NCBI GenBank assembly: GCA_034440635.1
Contig: JAOTON010000455.1
Location: forward strand, 372,001-436,000
Length of the DNA: 64,000 nucleotides
DNA from: Lepas anatifera
Taxonomy: Eukaryota; Arthropoda; Thecostraca; Lepadidae
Reading direction: 5' to 3'
This document shows positions 35,313-46,278 of the stretch, in pieces. A program made the position numbers and the translations under genes. The stretch's first letter is position 1, and each line of letters begins with the position of its first letter. A model generated the notes under the pieces. The model saw only the letters and a program-made list of their open reading frames with translations, did not search any database and was not told the DNA's origin.

Positions 35313-38300
35313 ATACATGGTAGACCGGATCGTTCTCAGATGAAATCCGAAGGGCGAAATCGGGAGGGGTCATTTGACCTGCCTTGGGGTCTAAATAGAT
35401 CATCTATGTTGTAAAAAGTTTGGTAAATTAATATTAAATACCTCCACACATCGCATGTTTATCCTCACTACGCGCAATTTCTGGCGTTGCAGTCTCCATT
35501 CACTTAACTCGGTGTTATCCACTTAAAAATCACCGGGTCGAATGCGCTCGCCGTACCGTTACCATATGGTGATATGAACGTGGAAATAACGTGCGTTGGT
35601 TAACAATTGGTATTTCATGCATGTGTGTCAACCATCGCTTCCATAATACCATAGCCGGATGACTATTTTAGTGTATTTTAACACCGTGTTCCCTCTCTTC
35701 CAGCCTCACCAATCCATTAAGAATCACTAAATAATATATCATAAGAACACGATGGGGCCAAAGACCAGAAATAGTTCCAAGCCTTACAAGACCTTGGATT
35801 TCAATCCTTGCATCCTGCCTGAGTCCCAGTTGCCCACCAACCGCGATGTATACCAACACTTTTTGCATGTCCGGAACGAACTAAACGTGAGGTGCGGGGA
35901 TTTGAGGCAGAAAATCCGCACTTTGTCTTCACTGGTGATGCAGGACATTTTGAAAGTGTGGGAAAGATCAAACACGGTTCTATGGGAGCCGAAAAAGGAC
36001 GTGAATAGTTACCCTGCATCTGGCAGTGAGCCAGGGAGCCTTGTGTGGGAGCGAAGCAACATTATTGCCGAGAGAACAATCCTGCAGAAAATAGAGAAAC
36101 TGCATACGGACGCCATCAAGTTGTAAAGGTGGGGATCAAGGCGGGGCAGAATCTTTGAGATAATCAACGCGCGATTCAATGAGTTGTTTGACATCCTCCA
36201 CTGCCGATGCGATCTCTCAGACGCACCCTGTCGCAGCTGCCCGCCTGATAAGAAAGTTCCAAAGCTGGAAGTGAGTTTCATTAAGGATCAGAGGACCAAA
36301 AGGAAAATGTTTCTTTCTGGTTATGTGGACAAGGCTGGCACGAGCAAACTTCTAGAAAAGCAATGCAAAAAAATCCTCGAGGCAAAGCGGGAGATCCAGG
36401 GTCAGGAAAAATGTGGGGCAGATACGAGTGCCTGTGCAACCTCCTCACCCGATCCAGATAGCTTAGAGGACCAATCAAGCTCGTCTGAACCTGGGGCTTC
36501 AAGCGAGAGCCTTGACACGGACGACGAAAGAAGCGAGCGGAACTATCGGCAATTACCAAACTATTCTCGAATGTGTGATAGGTATGGCGTGACGGACCGG
36601 GCGGCAGCAGCTTTACTGAACGCCGCTCTGATGGATTACGGGATTGTGAATGGTGATAAGACAAAGGATCTAGTCGACAGAAACAAGATAAGGAGACAGA
36701 GAGAGCTATGGGGAAAAAAGAAGCAAACTCATATGAAATGCAGGATGTCCTTGGCGTATTTTATGACGGAAGGGAGGACATGACGCTTCAAAAGAATGGA
36801 AAAACTAAGAAGGAGTTGCATGATGTGATCGTTACCGAACCAGGATGTAAATATATGGACCACATAACACCAACGAGTGGAAAAGCCCCACACATTGCTG
36901 AAGGGCTTTTAGATGTTTTGGATGAATATGAGATTGAGCCCCAAGTTGTTGGCTGTGATGGAACAGCCGTAAACACGGGACATATCGGTGGTGTAAACCG
37001 CCGATTAGAGAACGCTCTTGAACGACCTCTTCAACAAGTTGTGTGTGGTATCCACGCAAATGAGCTTCCCCTTAGGCATGTTTTTCAGGACGCAGATGGG
37101 AAAAGTAGCGGACCCAGCTCGTTCAAAGGGGCCATCGGAAGGGAGTTAGAGAAGGATCTTTGTTCTCTTCCCTTAGCAGATTTCGAAACTGTTCCAGGGA
37201 TGGTACAAGAAATTCCAGTTGAGGTACAGAAACATATGAGCAGGGACCAGAAATACCTGTATCGCATGAGTATGGCTGTGCAGCAGGGGAAAGCCAGTTT
37301 TCCTCAAGATCTTCTAACAAAACAACCAGGACCCCTACATCAGGCACGATGGCTTACGTTAGCCAACAGAATTCTGCGTCTCTACGTATCTGAACACACT
37401 CCATCACTCGAACTCAAACGACTGGTGTTCTTTGTCCTGAACCAATATGCTCCCGGGTGGTTCAGGTTCAAAACACATTGGAAAATCACCGATGGAGCCC
37501 CCAACTTCATGTATCTGATACTGCTCTCGAGAAGGTTGCCAGACATTGACCGCCAGATCACGCAAACAGTTTTGCAGAGGAATGCGTACTGGGCGCACTC
37601 AGAAAATATACTCATTGCAATGCTGGCAGACGAGCATGAGGATACTAGAAAAATGGCTGTTCAGACTATACTCCGGTGCCGTTTGTCAAGCATGCACTCT
37701 CCAAAGCAGGTTCGGCAATTCCTAGTGCCAAAAGTCAACTTTGAATCGGAGGCGTACCACCAACTGATAGACTGGAGGAACACAGTTGTGACGGAGCCAC
37801 CTCTGTCGTTCAGTATATCATCTGCAGAGCTTGAGCAGGTGGTCTCCAAGCCCCTAGAGGTGCCCGACATACCTTGTCATTCACAAGGGGTGGAAAGATG
37901 GGTCTCGGAAGTCACGAGAGCGTCGGGAAAGGTATCAGGCCATGAAAGACGCCATCGTATGATACTTACACGCACCCGTTCCGTAAAAGAACTGCCAGAG
38001 ACAGACACCAAACCAAGTTTCGTTGAGTGGGCAAATGAAGCCTCAAGGAAATAGGGTGACAGTGTAATAGTACCAAATAAAGATCCTTCAAGTGTGTGAA
38101 TGACATGAAACGTTTTTGATAGATGGAATGACACGTGTTTTGAAAAAGGAGCTCAAAGGGAATAAATTTGAAATATTTGTTTCAGTCCAAAGGTTACAAC
38201 ACATATAAACAAACTTACACCTGCATGTTACACAGATATACACACGTTTTGACTATACTGGCCTGATCACATCCTTAAAAAACAAATAAATCCATCTATA

Positions 38301-38717
38301 GCACCCTAATGCTGAGCAAAAACAGCGAATAGTTTGGTTTAGCTTTAGAGTGCTAACTGCTAGAGACGTGTTTGTCTTAAAATAAAGAAGGGATGAAGTG
38401 GTAGAGCTGAAACGTTATCTTTTATTTCTAACGTTTAAATTATAAATAGAGTTATAACTTCTTCTCTTGGGTTTTCCCATTTTAAAACGGTATCGAACAT
38501 AACCAAAGCGAATGGTAGTGCCTAACACCAAGTAAAACGAATGGGAGACTTCAACGCCTGAACTCAGCACTCTTCAACGCAAAAACTCGAGGCGTGGATG
38601 TATTAATACAATTTTCTGATACTTTTTTCGTGTTCTCCGAACTATTCGCATCTAAAGGCAAGTGAAATGACCCCCTCCCGATATAGGTTGTTCCGGACGA
38701 TCCGGTCTAATACATGG
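35313..38717 (+). mobile_element. Complete hAT-like DNA transposon with 8-bp target duplication
   Basis: The element proper is 35321-38709 (3389 bp). It begins TAGACCGGATCGT and ends with the exact reverse complement ACGATCCGGTCTA. It is flanked by a perfect 8-bp duplication ATACATGG (35313-35320 and 38710-38717). The inverted similarity continues inward for about 200 bp in patches, including ATCGGGAGGGG and GGCGTTG.AGTCTCC. The ends therefore form a long imperfect terminal inverted repeat. An 8-bp duplication is the hallmark of the hAT superfamily, also seen in P and Merlin elements. The only gene inside is the single-exon transposase-like reading frame at 35752-38054. It is damaged, so this copy is probably not autonomous. 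Confidence 0.85.
35752..38054 (+). pseudogene. Transposase-like gene of the hAT-like element, one stop and one frameshift
   Basis: About 767 codons, intronless, centred in the transposon. The frame opens at an ATG, meets TAA at 36124-36126, and resumes in the same frame. It then needs a one-base correction at the A6 run 36714-36719 before continuing to the TAG at 38054. Family-like blocks are a Cys-rich ILHCRC region near 36200, FYDGRED near 36765, GCDGTAVNTG with its Asp at 36957, and CGIHANELPLRHVF with its Cys at 37044. These are followed by a DG..SGP..F.G.IG stretch. A conserved Asp followed by a CxxH block matches the layout of the RNase H-like core of hAT-type transposases. From memory only, the CDGT-to-NELPLRH block recurs in unnamed invertebrate proteins. 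Catalytic residues cannot be assigned with certainty. AATAAA follows at about 38077. Confidence 0.7.
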
Positions 38718-41700
38718 TACAACACTGAAAGTTCATATTCCACACCAGCCCATCTTAAAACTGAGACAACTCCATGGAAGGACAAATATTAAGCCCAAAC
38801 AAATGAATTATCGTTATTTCGTTTCATTGTATGTGTTCCCTTCCGATATATGACATACATTGCTAAATCTACGTTCAGATTTGCACACATGACAGTTCTC
38901 ATGCTCATTTCGTTCTGCAAGATGAGCTGCATCAACATTGTTGTTGAATACTTACTGCAAGTTACAGCATTAATAAACATAACTAACCGCTGAAGATGGA
39001 GCTAACCCGTAAGATGGAAAATTGACAAATCCGAGGCCGTTGACGGCACCGATGTAGCACTCCTTGTAATATCACAAAGCCGTGATTTGACGCATGTTTA
39101 ACATTAAAAATTATTATTCCTGCTGTTTGTTTTAATTGTCAGAACATATGCTTTCGATTTAGCTAAAAAAATTATATATTTATTTGTTCATGAATTAGAG
39201 GCTGCACCCCGTGTTAGGGGCTGCTTGAGCGTTGCTACGTCAACGCGATCACAAATACGGCATATGACAATGGTGTGATGCAAGTGATACGAGCCGGTGG
39301 AAAAACGGTGTGATAATATCAAACATCAACACTGAGGCATTAGGAAACGCCGAACACATTCCGCACCACACTCCAGGTGGTCCACAATGAAGTTCGCTAG
39401 CGCCGCCTATCACGCACCACCATCTACGGCGACGCCAGCGCCACCTATGCTCGTCCCAACGCCATCTACTATTTGGTACGAAGCAGCTCTGCAACCAAGA
39501 GATAAACCAGCGTGCAAATGCACAAATTATGACAAAGTAAAACAGCATCCAGTGTGATCAAGCTGCAACACTGATTACTTTCAAATAATGTGAAATAAAC
39601 AAATGAAACAATTTTGGATGAATGGTTTGTTCAAGCAGTGTCAGTGTCATGCCACAGCAGCCAGACATCATGAGTGAGGTTTCCTTTGGTTTCTGAGAGG
39701 GTATAGCCTCTTTAGGGCTCGAGAATCCATGTCAATTTTGCAGATGGTTGATAACAATTAGTCACAGCTTTATTCTCATCAAGGCTCAAGTGTCATTGAA
39801 ACTGTAATTGCTGACTGATGTATCCTGAATCTCAGCTTTATTGCCCCTCACCCATGGCAACTAAGCCCTAGTCTCCAGGCTCCACTGCCAAAATATAATA
39901 TGGATTACACTGCTGAAGGAGTCCATCTAGTGCTATTCCCCAGCACTATGGCAGAGTACAGTGCCAATGCTGAAACATGACATTTGATGAACTCCACTAT
40001 GCAAATTGCACACTGATGGGTAGAGTGACACAGATCATGTTTTGAATGTCAGGCCTTAAACCCATTCACAAGTCACATCCATTCTCATCTCTCACAGAAA
40101 ACAGACAACAAACTTTCACCACATAAACATATATATATATATATATAACAATGAATGTGGCTTCCACTTCAACTTGCAGTGATGAAAGCAGCAGGTTGAG
40201 GTAGCTGGTTAGTGAGGAAACCTACCAGGTGAGTTTACTACGTGAGTAGTGTATCTCAGACAGAACGGCATGATTTCTGTTGACACTGTAGAGCCCCTCT
40301 ACACTAAATGACAGTGATGATTGAGGGATAGTATCTGAGCATTCATGCAAACATGGGAAAAAGGAAACAAAGACAATAAAGGAAAAACAGTACACTAAAT
40401 AAAGAACAATGAATTAATTCACCTCTGTTGCAGTCTTATTGGGAAAACTAAGTATAAGCCACTGTTAGGATCCCCTCAAAACACTAGTAAAAATTGAAAG
40501 CGGCAGCATCTCAATCTTGATACAAATAGACTTCTTAACTCAAACCCCGAAATACCTTAATGTTTCTTCTATCAATAATGCTTGATAAAGACGTTCCATA
40601 CGCCTTTCAGACATCCGCCGTCTACTCCACTCACCCTCTCAGCGCCAGAACATTTCGTTGCAATAAAAACCTTCCACAAAAAAAATTCAGGTAAATCGTA
40701 GTGTTCGTCCGTCCGTTTATTACATTTATCATTTGTTTTGAGTTTCTCATAACATTGCAAGGCCTTCCATTTTCTACATTGCTCATTTGATTTACTAACC
40801 AATGAATGACTCGGAAGTTGTTCGTCCGAATATATTCTACCTTTCAATTTGGTTAAATTGGCAATCGTTATTGAAAGTAAAAGAAATGTTCAAAATGTGA
40901 AATAGCGCTACTGCGACAAATAATAAGTGAGCGATAACACGTGGGTCGTTCCCAGGGTAATAGAGGTCGTACGGGTATTCATATAGGTATTGAGCAGGGA
41001 AATAATTAATAAGGTCATTTAATAAACGATATTATTTTAACAGTGCCTCTATTGCTTTGGGACAAGCGGTCAAGACAAAGCAAGGTAAAGGAGGCAAGTG
41101 AGTGTCTCTATTGCTTTGAGAGTGCTACAGTCAAGACATCAATATACCCGAGACTATTGAAGGTTATTTACTTGTGCATATGCAAATGTTGATGCTGATA
41201 TTTTGAACAGGCTGGTACTTACGGTAATTCCATTGCATTTCACGTTATACTTCACAGTTTGTGTTGTTAGGCAGAATGAAGGCATATTTTTACGAAATTA
41301 GTTTTAAGGTTATTTTGGATAAAGGTATGCACAAAAGACTTAATGTTGTTAGTTGTTACTAAGGACAGAATACCTACTGGGGTAAAACTGGTGTAAGTAA
41401 TTCATGTGTTTTTTCATGTTTTTGAACTGATACTCCTGGAATATTCCCTCTCTCTCTCCCTTTATTGTGACTGTCTCTTACGAGCATTTTTGCTCTGAGA
41501 ATTGACATGTAAAACATTTGATGAGTGACAGTGAATGTCAGTGAATGACAGTGACTGCCTCCTAAAGCCACATCTGAGGATCCACATCAAAATTTTTCTA
41601 TCGTATGCATGTGATTATTGGAACAGAGGTGGACTTATCATGATTTCGCATAAGCTGCAGGGATTATCAAGTCCACAATTTCATTGTCAATTAATATTTT

Positions 41701-43481
41701 GAATCATGTTAAGTTGTCTGATCAGAGCTCTTTAGACCTTAAGGTGTCCTGATTTAGGGCAACAGAATCAGATGTGACTGGTGACTTGGCGGTCGTGGTG
41801 TTCTGTGTGTCGCGGCGGTGTGGCGTCCTTGTTGGCGGCGGTGGGGGTCCGTGCAGGGACTCGCCAGTCCCTTGTGCGGGCCCCCCGCTGGCAGTGGGGG
41901 CGTTCGCGGCTTGTAGGGGCATTGCAGCTGGCGGGTTGTGGTTCTCCTGCTGGCCAGCCGGCCACTTGGGGGCAACAGGTACTGAGCCTGTGGTTTTCAC
42001 TTGGCAGAGTGTGATATGGGTTGGGTGGGGGTGGAGATCCTGATGTGTTCTCGAGCTGCTTCTCCTTGCCTGGTTCTATTATGTTGCAGTGAGATGTTTT
42101 CGATGCTCTGATCTCATATATATATATATATATTTATATATATTTTTTAGGGTATCATTGATTCGTAGTGATTTCTTCATAGGCAGGGTGGGTGCAATTT
42201 ATGGACCAGCAGGGGGAATGTCGATGATTTTCGATGTTATCCGTACAGTGACCCGTCGGCGATCGACGTCCTCGACTGACCCTGGTGTCATGATGCCAAG
42301 CAGCGTTTTTTATAGGTTTTTGATGGAGGGCGGGAGCGGCTATTAGGGGACGCGATAGGAATATCATGTTTCTCGCCTTTTTAACGTGTTTTATGGTATG
42401 TGCGTTTATGTATGTGTGTGTGAAATACACATGTTTGAGAAAACTCAAGTTAGAGGCCATGTAATGCCTGAATAGAGATATATTTATCTTATTGGAGTGT
42501 CCTTGTTGTATGTTTTCGTTTTTGCATCCAAGGAAAATAGTTAATCAAAGTGTAAACACACAAGTGTGTGACTTGGCTAAATGGTATGCATTGGCATATT
42601 TTTATCTTATTATAATTCCCTTGGGAGCAGTTTACTTGACCTTAATTGTTTATGGCATGTCAGTTTCCCTAACTTGATGCCCATTATATAACAGTAGCCC
42701 GAATATGGCAGCGGCCATGGTGTAACGTTTAGATTGAAAAAAATGTTCATGACGAAAAAACTGTGAACAAGTCTTAACTGTGAGCGCCTCTTCCCAGCAC
42801 TGTCACCGCCGCTGATTGTGTCGCCCGCCTGGGACAAAATATTAATTTTTTAGCCTAATGAACTGAAAACTGATGACTACCATGGCTGCACCGGATATGC
42901 TCATGAACTGTTTATTTTGCGCATTACTTTGTTGGTTGTCCTTTGTAGTTGTCTCGAAGTGTGTTTGTGGTATTTTCTTGTTTGCCCATCTATTTTTCTG
43001 TTTTATATGTGCATGGTTGGTGACGGTTCGATTCTATTAGCCTCATAATTTGTTCTCACTGATCTGATATTTGTGATTTTAGAGTTTTGAATTTGATTTG
43101 TTCTCTTGGCTGGTTAAGTGTTTGGTTTAAAAATCTCTCTTTTATTTTGTTTGCTTTTGTGTGTGTATTCGTTTTGGTTTGCCCATTTCGTTTTTATTTT
43201 TTTGCCCTCATCGTTAACGGCTGTGATAATGCCATAACCAAAAAATTGGTGTCACTGAGGCTGGTGTGAGATTTATTTTGTATTGGCTATGTTGTTATAT
43301 GGAAAACAACAAAAATGTCCCTCAAAAACAGTCTTGTTATGTTACCTTTGTTATGTGCCATCTGTTTTAACAGGACTGTTATCTTTCAGGTGCTGATGTG
43401 CGACTGTTTGCAGTTGACAACGTAAGAGGACTTCTGCCGTTAGCCGCCTCGCGTTGAGGTCAGCAGCGTTCTTCTTCCACA
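38718..43481. other. Large intergenic stretch, no supported gene
   Basis: About 4.8 kb between the transposon and FTSJ3. It is AT-rich, with short (AT)n microsatellites at about 40131-40148 and 42116-42150. A GC-rich patch at 41775-42060 is open on both strands with proline/glycine-rich translations and no recognisable domain. A cluster of CTCF-like motifs lies at 39391-39471. T-rich sequence at 43080-43270 gives hydrophobic but meaningless translations. Confidence 0.5.
39391..39471 (-). promoter_or_regulatory. Cluster of GCGCC(A/G)CCTAT motifs resembling CTCF sites
   Basis: On the minus strand this 81-bp stretch reads AGATGGCG, AGGTGGCGCT, AGATGGTGG and AGGCGGCGCTAGCG in sequence, about 20-26 bases apart. 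AGGTGGCGCT is the core of the insect CTCF recognition sequence. Spaced copies in an intergenic region could mark an insulator. This is motif matching only, and the stretch could also be a degenerate short tandem repeat. Confidence 0.3.
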
Positions 43482-43661
43482 ATGGGTGTCAAACATTTGA
43501 CGGGGAAGCAGCGGAAGGACAAGTTCTACCGCTTGGCCAAAGAGACCGGCTTCCGGGCGCGGTCCGCCTTCAAGCTGATCCAACTGAACCGCAAGTTTGA
43601 GTTCCTGCAGAAGGCGCGCGTGGTCGTCGACCTGTGTGCCGCTCCAGGATCATGGATGCAG
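43482..43661 (+). CDS. FTSJ3: FTSJ3/Spb1 rRNA 2'-O-methyltransferase, exon 1
   Basis: Sixty codons from an ATG in good context (ttccacaATGG) to a GT donor after ATGCAG (phase 0). It encodes the start of the FtsJ/RrmJ methyltransferase fold. The order is a basic N-terminus, the [10 protein letters not shown] segment bearing the first catalytic Lys, and the SAM-binding DLCAAPGSW. Joined to the GTG at 46279, the sequence runs on without a break into the rest of the domain, which confirms the splice. Upstream bases are pyrimidine-rich and CpG-containing, with no TATA box. Confidence 0.9.
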
Positions 43662-44417
43662 GTGAGATTAGCCATCAAGTGCGTCGCCGCTGGCCAGAGG
43701 CTAAGGGTAGGGAGGGGTGGAGTGTTGTTCGTTAAGTTTTAATGTCTCATTGACTGAAAACCACCCCCCGAAAAAAAGTAACACTAGTAACTCGGGTTTG
43801 GACTCCTTGTGACCCTCCGTCCGTGTTTCCCAGGAAGCGAGGGGACTGAGGACTGAACCCACACTAGCAGCTTATTTTGGCAACGTTGGATATGTTTCTG
43901 AATATGAGTGTGGGATTTGGGGAGGACCCGTTGAAAACGCTTGAAAATATTTGAAAGGATTCAGCATTAGTTTTTATATGGTTAGTTGCCCACAATCACA
44001 CGACTGGGCCATCTTCAACCCGGTTCTATTCGGACCTGTTACTGCTCGTCAAGCATCTAGTATAGCGCGCAGACAACTCCAGTATGACTCGGTTCGTGCT
44101 CAAACTTTTATTTGGTTATTATTTGACTGCGCCCAGCTGCGGGCCATCGTCCTCTTCACGCTCCTCTGTGCTGAACGAGGGGTGGCACTACACCAGCTTC
44201 TTCACGTGCTTTTTGCGCGGGTTAGTAGTGTGAGGAGCGAGATTTTCTTTAGAGCCGTGCCCTCTCAAAGAGTATCAGTTCGCACACAGACTCTTTTAAT
44301 TCTGCACATCCTCGATTTATGGCCGAGGTCATTAGATGTGCGCTACAGCATCTTATGTAGCTATTTTATGTAGCCCAAACTCAATCATATTGTGCGATTA
44401 ATTTGTACATGTTTATT

Positions 44418-44889
44418 CAGAGCCGGGTAGTCCACTACTTAAGTCCGCCACTCCACTGCTTGTGGATTCTCCAGACGACAGCGGAGTAGCGGTCGCGGTT
44501 TCTTTTACCAAAATAGAGCGGAGTAGAGGGTAGCAGACTCACAATAATTCGGAACTGCTACCATACCCCAAAAATAGGAAATGGGGACAGAAAGAACAAA
44601 ATGAAACTCAGTGATGTTTGTGATTTTTTGTCTTAAAAAAGTGCTTATTTTATAAAGTACCCAGATAAGCTGTGGATTACTTTCAAATTTATTTGAACAG
44701 AACAATGAAAAACTATCTTGTATAACGTTTTGGTAGCACTTTATGATAAAAGTAGTGATGGTGGAGGAGCGGGGAGCGGTTTTGTGATATCCAAAATTAG
44801 CTCTAGTAGCGGTAGCGATTTCAGCAAGCCAAGGTAGCGGAAGTAGCGATTGTGGTCTCCAAAACTTGGAAGCGGCGCCCACCTCTTTG
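44418..44889 (-). mobile_element. hAT-like MITE with GTAGCGG-rich interior, copy 2
   Basis: Starts CAGAGCCGGGTAG and is rich in subterminal GTAGCGG / CGCTAC words. It is the reverse-oriented relative of 14393-15296: both ends and the order of internal blocks match. The flanking octamers tgtttatt and cttttatg agree at 5 of 8 positions, a possible decayed target duplication. No coding capacity. Confidence 0.6.
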
Positions 44890-44944
44890 CTTTTATGTTT
44901 TACGTAGTTTTAACTTGAGCTGTAACCGAGTGCCCAAAGTCTGT

Positions 44945-45153
44945 TATTTTTATTTATTTTATTTTATTTTATTAGGGCCACTCCCAACAGGCACACTTGC
45001 CCAATTACAGGGAGTATTGGCGTGGGTGTTTAAGGATCCTCTCCACCGGGTCAGATCGGACACGGAAGGCGGTTTCCCGCCGTAGGGGTTGAACCAACGT
45101 TATTCCATGCTATCCGGAGACTGGCAACGAAGCCGCTAGGCCACCCCGGCCCC
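44945..45153 (-). repeat. tRNA-derived SINE
   Basis: Read on the minus strand, a tRNA-like head carries a perfect pol III A box TGGCCTAGCGG (45133-45143). A perfect B box GGTTCAACCCC (45085-45095) follows. The body then runs to an A-rich tail of AAAATAAAAT type (44945-44973). The A box resembles that of Ser/Leu tRNAs. The element lies inside the FTSJ3 intron in antisense orientation. No clear target duplication was found. Confidence 0.75.
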
Positions 45154-46278
45154 ATTTGTTGCTCATTTCAATGCATAAATTAAATTGATTTCAACTGCTA
45201 ACCCATTTTGGCGGAAATAGCAAAGTCGCGATGAAAAGTGGGAGACGTGTTCCTGCTTTTGGTGCCCATACCAGGCGTTTCTGGATGATAGGGTCCTGTT
45301 GAAAGGTGTCAATATGAAACTCCCAGATTGTCAAAAAGGTTTCACATGGTATTATTAATTGTAAATTCAACAGGAACCCGTGGGGATGTACGAAAATTGC
45401 AACAGGCATACCTTCCGTTTCTTCTTTTGTAGATATTTATATGATTTGTTATCAGAACGACCAGCCATTGCCTGCCGCAGCGCCATCAGCTGATATTTAC
45501 CCAAAGTGCTTGGTTTCCTACTGTCCATTCATTGTCGAATGGTAAGACGCTAGAGCGATGGATGCCAATACACGGAAGAGATAGCATGGCATGCTATAGA
45601 TAACGAACATTTTTGCCTTGTAATGCCTTTCACATGTGTTTTCAATGTTTCTTACTTTTTAGTACCTCAGAAAGGATTGTACGACTCTGGCTGATTTTAA
45701 AAAAAGTCACGTCTGGTGTGTTACATCCACCTGGGGATTGTCTTCGCCCGTTTATTTGTTGAATCTGCGACATCGGCCGGCCTTTCTTGACTATTCTCTA
45801 CCACAAGCTGAAGTCGAGTACATGTTAGGTGTCTGCCCCCCCCCCCCGGCCCCGATCGCCTCATACCCGGAGGTCACTATCGGTGCCCTGCTCTGAATCC
45901 AATACCCAGCACGCAGTGCCAGATCTGATGGAGTGTGCTATCAATTCAGACTAGGTACTCAAAAGTTTTAAGTCGGAGAAAGTATGTTCGACTGCACTTA
46001 TGATTTGCTGATTTTCTCTTGTATAAGTACAGGAAGGATGGGCTGTGACAATTGCTTAGTTGTTAGGTGTGATCTGTGCTAACTGCGTAAAGGGGAAAAT
46101 ACTGACGAGTGTGTTTCTCTATCAGTCCATTCATTTTTTTAACGAGAAGCTCACTTTCCGTCCATTGTAAGGAGCACAAAAGCGTATAACAATGAGTTTA
46201 AGAGCTGAAAATAGTGATCTCCTGTGTGCTTTCTATATGTGCAGGACCGTGCCTAACTTCGTTTTTGTCGTGCGGCAG

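Larger units (their letters stand above)
43662..46278 (+). other. FTSJ3: FTSJ3 intron 1
   Basis: 2617-bp GT-AG intron (donor GTGAGA, acceptor GTGCGGCAG), phase 0. It holds a hAT-like MITE at 44418-44889 and a tRNA-derived SINE at 44945-45153. The rest shows nothing recognisable apart from a C13 run near 45835-45847. Confidence 0.85.

Noticed and set aside
35031..35610. GGTTAACAATTGGT occurring twice as possible LTR or element ends
   Set aside because: Direct rather than inverted, one copy lies inside the hAT-like element and the other outside, and no further similarity extends from them.
41774..42043. Gly/Pro-rich frames on both strands
   Set aside because: GC-rich patch open on both strands. 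A LINE ORF1 remnant was considered, but no zinc knuckle or other motif is present.
46192..46278. Upstream in-frame ATG of the FTSJ3 second block as its start
   Set aside because: It lies in intron sequence before a clear CAG acceptor. Exon 1 supplies the SAM-binding N-terminus that joins in phase.
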